A stretch of 15,812 bases of DNA from VBAS01 sp035318985 (GCA_035318985.1 DATHDP010000046.1:1-15812), one strand, 5' to 3'. Shown: positions 7,789 through 13,763, counted from the stretch's first letter. The notes: generated by a model not told the origin, from the letters alone. Numbers and translations are program-made.

Positions 7789-8898
7789 ATGGATAAACAA
7801 CTAAAACAAGACCATTACAAAGTAAAGGTCAAAGATCAGGAAGAGAATTCTCAGTACTTACAAGGAAGAGGAGCACAGATCAATACAAAAAATAAATTCC
7901 TTAAAAATGAAAAGACAAAAGAACATGTTGAATCAATTGATGATTGGGAAGAATCAAATGTGCCTACGCAATATTTAGAACAGGAATCGAAAACAATTGT
8001 CAACAAAGTAGAGAGTCCCGATGTAGGAATGATGTACAGCATGAATCCTTATGCAGGTTGCGAACATGGTTGTATCTATTGTTATGCAAGAAATGTTCAT
8101 GAATACTGGGGTTATAGCGCAGGCCTTGATTTTGAAAGAAAGATAATTGTCAAAAAAAATGCACCACAACTTTTACGCAAATTTTTAATGCATCCGAAAT
8201 GGGATGCAACACCGATCATGTTAAGTGGCAATACAGACTGCTATCAACCAGCTGAACAAACTTTTCGTTTAACAAGAGGTTTATTGGAGGTGTGTAATGA
8301 ATTCAATCAGCCAGTTGGCATTCTCACAAAAAATTCATGGATACTAAAAGATAAAGATGTGTTACAGGAAATGGGAAAAAAGAAAATTGTTTCAGCAATG
8401 GTTTCCATTACTTCTTTTAATGAAGATCTGCGAAGAGTGATGGAGCCAAGGACAACGACTGCAAAACAAAAGTTGAAAGTAATAAATGAATTAAGTTCTG
8501 CAGGTGTTCGCATGGGCGTCATGATGGGCCCGATGATACCTGGTTTGAACGAGCACGAAATGCAACGCATCATGAAAGAGGCAAGAGACAATGGAGCGAC
8601 TTTTACTGCTTACACATTTATACGGTTAAATGGTGCTATCAAATTTTTATTTCATGATTGGCTCTATAAAAATTTCCCTGATCGGGCTGATAAGGTTTGG
8701 CATTTAATTGAAAATAGTCATGATGGAAAAGTAAATGATTCCCGCTATGGCGTACGTATGCGTGGTGAAGGAGCAATTGCACAAATGGTTGCACAACAGT
8801 ATAAAAAATATGGAAAGCTATATGGAATGAATGCGGAAGAATGGAGTTTGGATAGAAGTATATTCAGAAGACCGGGAGGACAAATAAAAATGTTTTAA
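7789..8898 (+). CDS. PA0069-family radical SAM protein
   Basis: This 369-residue radical SAM enzyme has the 4Fe-4S motif CxxxCxxC at Cys91, Cys95 and Cys98 (CEHGCIYCYARN). The sequence after it (VHEYWGYSAGLDFERKIIVKKNAPQLL) and the SGNTDCYQPAE segment are typical of the PA0069/SplB-like group. Members resemble spore photoproduct lyase in the radical SAM core, but their substrate is not established. The first about 60 residues are charged and probably a flexible extension. There is no Shine-Dalgarno; the ATG at 7789 is the first in frame after the repeat block. I see no strong terminator directly after the gene. Confidence 0.9.
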   Translation: MDKQLKQDHYKVKVKDQEENSQYLQGRGAQINTKNKFLKNEKTKEHVESIDDWEESNVPTQYLEQESKTIVNKVESPDVGMMYSMNPYAGCEHGCIYCYARNVHEYWGYSAGLDFERKIIVKKNAPQLLRKFLMHPKWDATPIMLSGNTDCYQPAEQTFRLTRGLLEVCNEFNQPVGILTKNSWILKDKDVLQEMGKKKIVSAMVSITSFNEDLRRVMEPRTTTAKQKLKVINELSSAGVRMGVMMGPMIPGLNEHEMQRIMKEARDNGATFTAYTFIRLNGAIKFLFHDWLYKNFPDRADKVWHLIENSHDGKVNDSRYGVRMRGEGAIAQMVAQQYKKYGKLYGMNAEEWSLDRSIFRRPGGQIKMF

Positions 8899-8979
8899 AA
8901 AATATTTTTAAAATACTTCTCGAAAAATTTGGCAACAATAAAAAATTAGTTCAATCTTTGCATCCTCAAAACAAAAAAC

Positions 8980-9066
8980 ATGTTACGCATAGAACAACAT
9001 ATTGACACAAGAAACTGGTTTAGTCCTAAAGGAGACTACACTAATTGCGGGGCATGTTCTGAATAA
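8980..9066 (+). CDS. Possible 28-residue micro-ORF with C-terminal CxxC
   Basis: A short open frame starts MLRIEQH and ends NCGACSE. It has no Shine-Dalgarno, which is not unusual here, and lies in a 559-bp gap between the radical SAM gene and the gene at 9458. An intrinsic terminator (9096-9120) follows 29 bp after the stop, so a short transcript ends here. The DNA also contains a small hairpin (TAGTC/GACTA), so the product could be a small RNA instead of a peptide. I recognise no family. Confidence 0.25.
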   Translation: MLRIEQHIDTRNWFSPKGDYTNCGACSE

Positions 9067-9095
9067 GTTTAAAAGCTAATTCGATATAACCGAGC

Positions 9096-9120
9096 CCCCG
9101 CAAGAGATTGCGGGGTTTTT
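9096..9120 (+). terminator. Intrinsic terminator
   Basis: The stem CCCCGCAA / TTGCGGGG (8 bp, loop GAGA) is followed by TTTTT. It ends whatever transcript covers 8980-9066. Confidence 0.85.
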
Positions 9121-9226
9121 GTTTGTCAGGAACATGATTAGAGGGATTTAAAAGATTATTGGAAAAATAAGAGATTCTTTTATGAAATAAACACACTTAT
9201 TGAATCTAACTGATTAATAAAATAAA

Positions 9227-9379
9227 ATGCTGACGCAATTACGACATAAACAATTTAGAACGATGGATGAAATATCATCACTCAGTGGCCATTGCTATGC
9301 GATGGAACAGGGAAGTATTGTGCCCAATGATAATGATTGTAATGATATTAATATACGACCGGATTGTATCTATACATAA
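9227..9379 (+). CDS. Possible 50-residue micro-ORF, three cysteines
   Basis: An open frame starts MLTQLRHKQFRTMDE and ends IRPDCIYT, with Cys at 23, 38 and 47. It has an A-rich start context and no Shine-Dalgarno. The strong terminator at 9403-9433 follows 23 bp after the stop, the same layout as the micro-ORF at 8980. I recognise no family, and a non-coding RNA remains an alternative. Confidence 0.3.
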   Translation: MLTQLRHKQFRTMDEISSLSGHCYAMEQGSIVPNDNDCNDINIRPDCIYT

Positions 9380-9402
9380 ACATCTTTAGGATGAATGAGT
9401 AG

Positions 9403-9433
9403 AACCCGGTCGTAACACGACCGGGTTTTTTAT
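9403..9433 (+). terminator. Strong intrinsic terminator
   Basis: The stem AACCCGGTCGT / ACGACCGGGTT (11 bp, 3-nt loop) is followed by a T-rich tract. It ends only about 25 bp before the next start codon (9458). The gene at 9458 must therefore be expressed by read-through or attenuation, or from a promoter overlapping the hairpin. Confidence 0.9.
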
Positions 9434-9457
9434 TTAATGATCAATAAAACAGGAATT

Positions 9458-9880
9458 ATGTTTTTCAATTTATTCAGAACAAAAGTATCCCAGGTGAATA
9501 CTTTGTTTTTAGGTCACTATGTTGACCCTAAGGTTTTTTACGCTGTTGAGTTTAATAAAGTACCATGTATCAGCTTTATTGGTGAACTGGATACAAGCAA
9601 AGGATTTGATTTTATTCAAAGCACTTATCGTAGTGAGTTGGCAGGGATCTATCAACATAATTATTTTGATCATGAGAAAAGAGGTTTCTTTTTTAACAAC
9701 ACATTGTTTGTGTTGAAGAATAAAAGAATGATCGAGTTGGGGAATAACTATTGTCAGGTATTGCATACAAAAGACCAATACAATTGGGGACAAACAATGA
9801 TAAAAGAATTGTCTGTGTTCCATGTAACAGGCGATGTAAATAAAGTGATCGGTTTCGCAAGAAGCAATAACATGAATTGA
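9458..9880 (+). CDS. Stand-alone paralogue of the AAA protein's N-terminal domain
   Basis: This protein of about 140 residues has no family I recognise. It is clearly homologous to the first about 120 residues of the AAA ATPase at 11044. Shared stretches include KVPC, a GIY/GIF-x-H/N block, ELGNNYCxVLHT and LIKE(L/V)S. The ATPase part is absent and the frame closes normally, so this is a separate domain protein rather than an obvious broken gene. ATG 9458 (AGGA 3 bp upstream) is preferred over the in-frame ATG at 9437, because 9437 lies almost on the terminator and 9458 better matches the paralogue's N-terminal length. The gene sits just left of the tRNA run, and the AAA gene just right of it. 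Confidence 0.75.
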   Translation: MFFNLFRTKVSQVNTLFLGHYVDPKVFYAVEFNKVPCISFIGELDTSKGFDFIQSTYRSELAGIYQHNYFDHEKRGFFFNNTLFVLKNKRMIELGNNYCQVLHTKDQYNWGQTMIKELSVFHVTGDVNKVIGFARSNNMN

Positions 9881-9906
9881 AAGTATTAGATGCAGAAGGA
9901 GGAATA

Positions 9907-9938
9907 AGCGTTCCCCGTGAGATGCAACGGGGACGCTT
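9907..9938 (+). terminator. 12-bp hairpin after the stand-alone domain gene
   Basis: AGCGTTCCCCGT pairs with ACGGGGACGCTT over 12 bp including one G-T wobble, with an 8-nt loop, followed by TATAAAA. It is probably the terminator of the preceding gene, though the U-tract is weak, so it may instead be a processing or stability element upstream of the tRNA run. Confidence 0.6.
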
Positions 9939-9985
9939 TATAAAACCACGATTGTAAAGATTAAAAAAGATTATGAGGAAATATA

Positions 9986-10058
9986 TGGGAGTATTCTGAT
10001 TGGTCGGATCCTTCACCTGGAATGAAGAAGCTGTCCCGATTCAATCGGGATCGCCCAT
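9986..10058 (+). tRNA. Degenerate tRNA-Pro(TGG)-like gene
   Basis: A cloverleaf can be drawn: acceptor TGGGAGT/TCGCCCA (two mismatches), D arm TCTG/CGGA, anticodon arm CTTCA/TGAAG with loop CCTGGAA (anticodon TGG at 10018-10020), and T arm TCCCG/CGGGA with loop ATTCAAT. Position 33 is C instead of the near-universal T, and the T loop lacks the normal TTC start. It is likely a decayed or non-translating tRNA. Confidence 0.5.
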
Positions 10059-10066
10059 ACAAAGTT

Positions 10067-10139
10067 GGCCCGTTCGTCTAAAGGTTGAGGACTTCACATT
10101 TTCATTGTGATGATACGAGTTCGAATCTCGTACGGGCTA
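10067..10139 (+). tRNA. tRNA-Glu(TTC)
   Basis: The acceptor is GGCCCGT/ACGGGCT with a G-T end pair. The D arm is normal. The anticodon arm TCACA/TGTGA has loop TTTTCAT (anticodon TTC), and the T arm is GAG-TTCGAAT-CTC extended. No CCA is encoded. This is one of the better-formed members of the array. Confidence 0.88.
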
Positions 10140-10144
10140 CAACG

Positions 10145-10216
10145 GGTTCGTTGGTGTAATGGTTAACATCACAGATTGTCGATCTGTTGCTATGGGTTCG
10201 ATTCCCGTACGAACCG
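10145..10216 (+). tRNA. tRNA-Asp(GTC)
   Basis: The acceptor GGTTCGT/ACGAACC is perfect. The anticodon arm ACAGA/TCTGT has loop TTGTCGA (anticodon GTC), and the T arm is GGG-TTCGATT-CCC. The discriminator is G, as expected for Asp. No CCA is encoded. Confidence 0.9.
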
Positions 10217-10221
10217 CTGAT

Positions 10222-10293
10222 TGCCGGATAGTGTAATTGGTAACACACCAGAATTTGAGTCTGGTATTTTCAGTTCGATGCTGAATCCGGTGT
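10222..10293 (+). tRNA. tRNA-Gln(TTG)
   Basis: The acceptor TGCCGGA/TCCGGTG has two wobble pairs at its end and starts with T, as Gln tRNAs often do. The D arm GTGTAATTGGTAACAC is present. The anticodon arm CCAGA/TCTGG has loop ATTTGAG (anticodon TTG), and the T arm is TTCAG/CTGAA with loop TTCGATG. The purine in place of the usual last loop pyrimidine is unusual. Confidence 0.8.
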
Positions 10294-10302
10294 CATGTTA
10301 AT

Positions 10303-10373
10303 GTTGGCTCTAGCTTATCGGTAAAGTGTCCGTCTGTGCAACGGAGGAACAGGGTTCGAATCCCGGAGTCAAC
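10303..10373 (+). tRNA. tRNA-His(GTG), slightly degenerate
   Basis: The anticodon arm TCCGT/ACGGA has loop CTGTGCA (anticodon GTG). The acceptor has the extra G(-1) paired with C73, the identity mark of His tRNA (8 bp including one wobble). The T arm is imperfect: an A-G mismatch and a one-base shortage leave about four pairs around the TTCGAAT loop. Reading the anticodon as TGC (Ala) was rejected because it would lack T33. Confidence 0.75.
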
Positions 10374-10390
10374 CAATTAGTTCGGATAGT

Positions 10391-10461
10391 TGGCTTATAG
10401 TTCAATGGAAGAATGCTGCGCTTCGAACGCAGTGATGAAAGTTCGAATCTTTCTAAGCCAA
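10391..10461 (+). tRNA. tRNA-Arg(TCG)
   Basis: The acceptor TGGCTTA/TAAGCCA is perfect, and flanking bases extend the pairing. The D arm is GTTC/GAAT, the anticodon arm CTGCG/CGCAG with loop CTTCGAA (anticodon TCG), and the T arm GAAAG/CTTTC with loop TTCGAAT. It would read CGN codons, the only Arg codons used by the nearby Ro gene. Confidence 0.9.
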
Positions 10462-10466
10462 CAAAT

Positions 10467-10540
10467 GATGGCTTAGCTCAATGGTTAAGAGTATTACGCT
10501 GATACCGTAAAGGTTGATGGTTCGAGTCCATCAGTCATCA
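10467..10540 (+). tRNA. tRNA-Ile(GAT)
   Basis: The acceptor is GATGGCT/AGTCATC (one wobble) and the D arm GCTC...GAG. The anticodon arm TTACG/CGTAA has loop CTGATAC (anticodon GAT), and the T arm is GATGG/CCATC with loop TTCGAGT. No CCA is encoded; A73 is followed by CAG. Confidence 0.9.
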
Positions 10541-10549
10541 CAGATAAAT

Positions 10550-10624
10550 TGGCTCGTAGCTCAACTGGATAGATGTTCCCGGCTTTTAACCGGGAGGTTG
10601 TGAGTTCGAATCTCACCGGGCCAA
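10550..10624 (+). tRNA. tRNA-Lys(TTT)
   Basis: The acceptor is TGGCTCG/CGGGCCA (one wobble) and the D arm normal. The anticodon arm CCCGG/CCGGG has loop CTTTTAA (anticodon TTT), and the T arm is GTGAG/CTCAC with loop TTCGAAT. No CCA is encoded. Confidence 0.9.
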
Positions 10625-10637
10625 CGATATAAAAAAA

Positions 10638-10701
10638 TTGGGTATAGCTTAACTGGTAAAGCGCCGGGATGGAGATGTGAGTTCGAATCTCATTGATCAA
10701 T
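10638..10701 (+). tRNA. tRNA-like gene (Trp-like body) missing most of the anticodon arm
   Basis: The acceptor TTGGGTA/TGATCAA is partly mismatched. The D arm GCTT-AACTGGTA-AAGC and the T arm GTGAG-TTCGAAT-CTCAT are intact. Only 14 nt separate D and T stems where about 22 are expected, so the anticodon stem-loop is deleted. The remaining GCGCCGG resembles the 5' half of a Trp-type anticodon stem, but the isotype is a guess. It cannot decode; it is either a tRNA pseudogene or a tRNA-mimicking RNA. Confidence 0.6.
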
Positions 10702-10707
10702 TGAATT

Positions 10708-10779
10708 GGATGAATAGCTCAACGGCAGAGCGTCCCGTTGTTAACGGGAGGGTTGAAAGTTCGAATCTTTCTTCATCCG
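10708..10779 (+). tRNA. tRNA-Asn(GTT)
   Basis: The acceptor GGATGAA/TTCATCC is perfect. The D arm is GCTC/GAGC, the anticodon arm TCCCG/CGGGA with loop TTGTTAA (anticodon GTT), and the T arm GAAAG/CTTTC with loop TTCGAAT. The discriminator is G. No complete CCA is encoded. Confidence 0.9.
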
Positions 10780-10781
10780 CA

Positions 10782-10842
10782 GTTTGTTGATGAATATAAT
10801 TCGATGAAGAGAAAATAATGATCTGTCAATATTCGTACAAAC
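10782..10842 (+). other. Folded spacer, possible remnant tRNA-like element
   Basis: GTTTGT (10782-10787) pairs with ACAAAC (10837-10842), and GAATAT (10792-10797) pairs with ATATTC (10829-10834), giving a two-part stem around a 31-nt A-rich centre. It fills the space between tRNA-Asn and tRNA-Phe with about tRNA length but has no recognisable T arm. It could be a decayed tRNA or a separate hairpin. Confidence 0.35.
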
Positions 10843-10846
10843 AACT

Positions 10847-10921
10847 GGTGCTTTGGCAGAATGGATAAAAATGCGTCGGAGTGAAATCCCGGAGATCGTG
10901 GTTCAATTCCACGGAGCGCCA
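10847..10921 (+). tRNA. tRNA-Phe(GAA)
   Basis: The acceptor is GGTGCTT/GAGCGCC with wobbles, and the D arm GCA/TGC. The anticodon arm is TCGGA/CCCGG with one mismatch next to the loop GTGAAAT (anticodon GAA, T33 present). The T arm CGTGG/CCACG has loop TTCAATT. No CCA is encoded. The weak anticodon stem suggests some decay. Confidence 0.75.
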
Positions 10922-11043
10922 CTGTAAATTAATAATGAAAAATAAAAATGAAGAATTATGCTGACTCGTGTAATGAAATAGCCAACGGAAATATTTACTC
11001 AAAAGAGTAACCGGAATTTTATTAACTATTTCAAACAAAAATT

Positions 11044-12111
11044 ATGGACACACAACAAAAAATAATGAATGCTAACAGCATTTTCCAAAATGACTTTTTG
11101 GATAGCCAGGCATATTACATGTACGCTTACCAAAAAGTGCCATGTGTTACATGGGCCGATCAGCTGAATACTGAGAAGGTGCTGAAATATATAAAGCAGG
11201 AATATGTGGGTGCAATTACAGGGATCTTTCATAACTCGAAATATGATAGAAAAAAGAAAAAGACTTTGTATTTCACGACGATCATCTTGCTAAAGGATGA
11301 TTGCCTCGTAGAGTTAGGAAATAATTATTGTGAAGTGCTGCATACTCACGAAGACTATGATATGGCTAATGATCTTATTAAAGAAGTAAGCCGTTTTAAA
11401 AGAAGAGAGAGAAAAACAGGACTTGAAATCAACTTGATCGTGAAAGGAAATTATGGCCTGGAATTAAAAGGTATGGAGATTAAAAAAACAAAGCTTGACC
11501 TGGATTTGTACTACGAAGATGATTTTATACAAACAGATGAAGTGATAAGAAAGCGATTAAATAAAAATGATGATAAGGGCATTGTTTTATTACACGGGTT
11601 GCCCGGTACTGGCAAAACAACTTACCTGCGTCATCTGATCGGGAAAATAAAAAAGAGAGTGCTGTTTTTATCTCCCAATATCGCCGGCAGTTTAGTTGAC
11701 CCGGAGTTCATTGATCTGTTGATCGATAATCCAAACTCTGTTGTGATCATTGAAGATGCAGAGAATATTATTATGGACAGGAAAGCCAATCAAAATTCAT
11801 CAGTAAGTAACCTGTTAAATATTTCTGATGGCTTGCTTGCAGACTTTCTAAATGTGCAATTGATCTGCACGTTCAACAGTTCGCTAACAATGGTTGACAG
11901 TGCGTTGATGCGTAAGGGAAGATTGATCGCAAAATATGAATTCAGGAAACTTAGTGTAAGAAAAGCGCAGCGACTCAATTATCGACTTGGCTACACGAAT
12001 CTGGTTATAAAGCCAATGACGATTGCGGAGATCACAAATCCTGAAGATATAGAGTATAAGTCCGAAAGAACTGAGATCATAGGGTTTAAAAGACAGCTAA
12101 TTGAAAATTGA
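11044..12111 (+). CDS. AAA ATPase with N-terminal domain shared with the gene at 9458
   Basis: This 355-residue protein has two parts. Residues 1-120 form a domain of unknown function shared with the small protein at 9458 (KVPC at 31-34, ELGNNYCEVLHT at 90-101). Residues 125-325 are an AAA ATPase core of the BCS1/YjoB kind: Walker A GLPGTGKT (185-192), Walker B VVIIEDAE (233-240), sensor-1 Asn278 in CTFNSS, and a late arginine region ALMRKGRL (287-294) resembling the LxRPGR motif. All catalytic elements are present, so ATP hydrolysis and an oligomeric ring are likely. The substrate is unknown and could be protein or RNP. There is no membrane segment. The RNase H-like gene follows after 25 bp, indicating an operon. 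The tRNA run lies directly upstream. Confidence 0.88.
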   Translation: MDTQQKIMNANSIFQNDFLDSQAYYMYAYQKVPCVTWADQLNTEKVLKYIKQEYVGAITGIFHNSKYDRKKKKTLYFTTIILLKDDCLVELGNNYCEVLHTHEDYDMANDLIKEVSRFKRRERKTGLEINLIVKGNYGLELKGMEIKKTKLDLDLYYEDDFIQTDEVIRKRLNKNDDKGIVLLHGLPGTGKTTYLRHLIGKIKKRVLFLSPNIAGSLVDPEFIDLLIDNPNSVVIIEDAENIIMDRKANQNSSVSNLLNISDGLLADFLNVQLICTFNSSLTMVDSALMRKGRLIAKYEFRKLSVRKAQRLNYRLGYTNLVIKPMTIAEITNPEDIEYKSERTEIIGFKRQLIEN

Positions 12112-12136
12112 AATTTAAAAACAAGGATGATATGAA

Positions 12137-12625
12137 ATGGAACAGGTACAATGGAAATGGAGAAAACTATCTGGCGAGCGGATCAAAATTCCGATCGCTG
12201 ATGAAGTGACGAACGTATTGATGCGTGAGCAAGAAGCAGGACATGAAATGAAAGTCTGCATTGGAACCGATAGCCAGGTAAAAGGAAAAGAAACAGAATT
12301 CGCAACAGTAATTGTATTTATCCGGAAAGGAAAAGGAGGTTTTATGTATATACACAATGAGATCACTAAACAACGGATGAGTATTAAGCAACGAATGTTA
12401 ATGGAGGTAAATAAAAGCATTGAAGTAGCATATGCATTGTGTAATATTTTTTCACGATACAGTGCAGACATGGAAGTGCATGCTGATATTAACACCAATC
12501 CAAACTTCAAAAGCAATGATGCATTGAAAGAAGCGATGGGTTATATCGTGGGAATGGGATTCGCATTCAAAGCAAAACCAGAAGCATTCGCAAGTTCGAA
12601 TTGTGCGAATAAGATAGTGCAATAA
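12137..12625 (+). CDS. DUF458 / YkuK-family RNase H-like protein
   Basis: This 162-residue protein matches the DUF458 (YkuK) family, which adopts an RNase H-like fold and has no proven activity. CIGTDSQVKG (41-50, Asp45) is the first-strand acidic motif; ATVIVFIRKGKGGFMY follows, and VHADIN (Asp117) supplies a second acidic position. The last segment (KAKPEAFASSNCANK) corresponds to the family's C-terminal helix. AAGGA at 12123-12127 lies 9 bp before the ATG at 12137; an ATG at 12132 is out of frame. It is probably translated from the same mRNA as the AAA ATPase. It ends 5 bp before the stop of the convergent WYL gene. An RNA- or RNA:DNA-cleaving role is inferred from fold only. Confidence 0.88.
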   Translation: MEQVQWKWRKLSGERIKIPIADEVTNVLMREQEAGHEMKVCIGTDSQVKGKETEFATVIVFIRKGKGGFMYIHNEITKQRMSIKQRMLMEVNKSIEVAYALCNIFSRYSADMEVHADINTNPNFKSNDALKEAMGYIVGMGFAFKAKPEAFASSNCANKIVQ

Positions 12626-12630
12626 GTTCT

Positions 12631-13662
12631 TTAAGTTATTGGAGCATCTGGTTTATGATAGGCTTCATACATCATCCTGATCTTTCTGCCGATGCGACGA
12701 ACAAAATTGTTTGGTGAAAGGATCTTTAATCCTTCGCCAAATCCAATGAGTTCCCGCTCGAGCTCGAAATTTGGAATGACATCAATACTGAAGGTTACTC
12801 CTTCTTTTGATTCTTCAACAATTTTTTGCGAAGCATGAATTGGTTTGGTCTTGATGTAGGGTGCCTGGTAATGATCAGCTAAAAAAGTGATACAGGTAGG
12901 CTCATCCGCAACGTTGCGTGTTACGCCTATTATATCACTGAAATAAGTTTGCGCATCAAATTGTTTGTGACTGCGAAAAGTTTCATTTGAAACTGAAATG
13001 ACGTTTTGAATGCGATCGAGGGCAAATGTGCAAATTTCTTTTCCTTGCTTTTTCATGCCAAGAATGAACCACCGGTTGCGGAATTCTTTGAGCAGGTAAG
13101 GAAAGAAAATAATATCACTGGCCTGTCTGGCTTTGAAAGATTGATAAGTAAGCTGAACAGTGGTTTGTGAAATAATGGCTTTGTATAAAATATCCAGCCA
13201 TTCGATCCCGGCCAGGAGTTCATTCTTTTCAAAGTCAATGACAGGTGATCGCTGATGCTGTTCACTGTAGATCTTGTCTTCAAGCTTGTTCACCATTTCA
13301 TTCACTTCATTAAAGTGGCTGAAACCTTTGAACTGGCGAAGCAGGTGAGAAACTTCCTGCAGGATGTTGAGGTCTTGCGATGTAAGAGGGATATTGGCGA
13401 TACTGTATTCGGGGTCTTCGTAACTGTAATATTTTTTATCAGTTACAATGATCGGTGCATTATAACCAAGTTTATCGCTACGCATTGCATTCAGGTCAAG
13501 ACGAATGGTGCGAAGACTGACGCCTTTATCGATGCCTTCATATTCATAAAGTGCATCATTACAGGCTTTGATCAGGTTTTCGATGGTCCATTTTCGCCGG
13601 CGATTCTGAAGACATTTATCAATGGTTCGGTAACGGATCAGCGCATTCCGGTTAACAGGCAT
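12631..13662 (-). CDS. WYL-domain transcriptional regulator
   Basis: This is a 343-residue regulator. Residues 1-80 look like a winged-helix DNA-binding region (TIDKCLQNRRRKWTIENL, SLRTIRLDLNAM). The WYL domain is at about 150-225, with a conserved RNRWFILGM and a FALDRIQNV segment, followed by a WCX-type C-terminal region to about 338 (ERELIGFGEGLKILSP). WYL domains are thought to sense ligands, including nucleic acids, and often control DNA-damage, phage-defence or RNA-repair genes. The open frame runs 28 codons further upstream, but that part is AT-rich, crosses the promoter and codes for unlikely sequence, so the ATG at 13662 was chosen. The gene is divergent from the Ro gene with a 101-bp intergenic region holding a palindrome, so it probably regulates Ro and itself. 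Confidence 0.93.
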   Translation of the reverse strand: MPVNRNALIRYRTIDKCLQNRRRKWTIENLIKACNDALYEYEGIDKGVSLRTIRLDLNAMRSDKLGYNAPIIVTDKKYYSYEDPEYSIANIPLTSQDLNILQEVSHLLRQFKGFSHFNEVNEMVNKLEDKIYSEQHQRSPVIDFEKNELLAGIEWLDILYKAIISQTTVQLTYQSFKARQASDIIFFPYLLKEFRNRWFILGMKKQGKEICTFALDRIQNVISVSNETFRSHKQFDAQTYFSDIIGVTRNVADEPTCITFLADHYQAPYIKTKPIHASQKIVEESKEGVTFSIDVIPNFELERELIGFGEGLKILSPNNFVRRIGRKIRMMYEAYHKPDAPIT

Positions 13663-13699
13663 AAAAAGAAATTTTACAAAAAATATAAAAATAAATTTT

Positions 13700-13722
13700 A
13701 CTGTGCAAAAAGATTGCACAGT
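13700..13722. promoter_or_regulatory. 9+5+9 palindromic operator candidate between WYL and Ro genes
   Basis: ACTGTGCAA (13700-13708) and TTGCACAGT (13714-13722) are perfect inverted complements with a 5-bp spacer. The site is 42 bp upstream of the Ro start and 38 bp from the WYL start. TTG at 13714 and GAGGTTTG near 13730 are spaced roughly like a Bacteroidota -33/-7 promoter (TTTG and TAnnTTTG), which would place the palindrome over the -33 region. Binding by the WYL protein is inferred from position. Confidence 0.7.
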
Positions 13723-13752
13723 TGGGTTAGAGGTTTGTTCTATCAAACGAAA

Positions 13753-13758
13753 AGGAGG
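13753..13758 (+). promoter_or_regulatory. Perfect Shine-Dalgarno of the Ro gene
   Basis: AGGAGG lies 5 bp before the ATG at 13764 and selects this start over the second Met codon at 13782. Such a site is rare in this window; the 2H phosphoesterase gene has the only comparable one. Confidence 0.8.
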
Positions 13759-13763
13759 ATAAA

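Noticed and set aside
10391..10461. Selenocysteine-type tRNA because of an extended acceptor stem
   Set aside because: The anticodon is TCG, not TCA, the variable arm is short, and the normal 7-bp acceptor plus T8/A9 fits; it is tRNA-Arg.
10494..10700. Minus-strand open frame with RFELTTSRLKAGN-type sequence
   Set aside because: This is the well-known spurious translation of the antisense of tRNA genes; it lies over tRNA-Ile, tRNA-Lys and the Trp-like gene.
13663..13746. 28-codon N-terminal extension of the WYL protein
   Set aside because: It covers the palindrome and promoter region, is AT-rich and lacks a ribosome site; the start at 13662 gives a normal regulator N-terminus.
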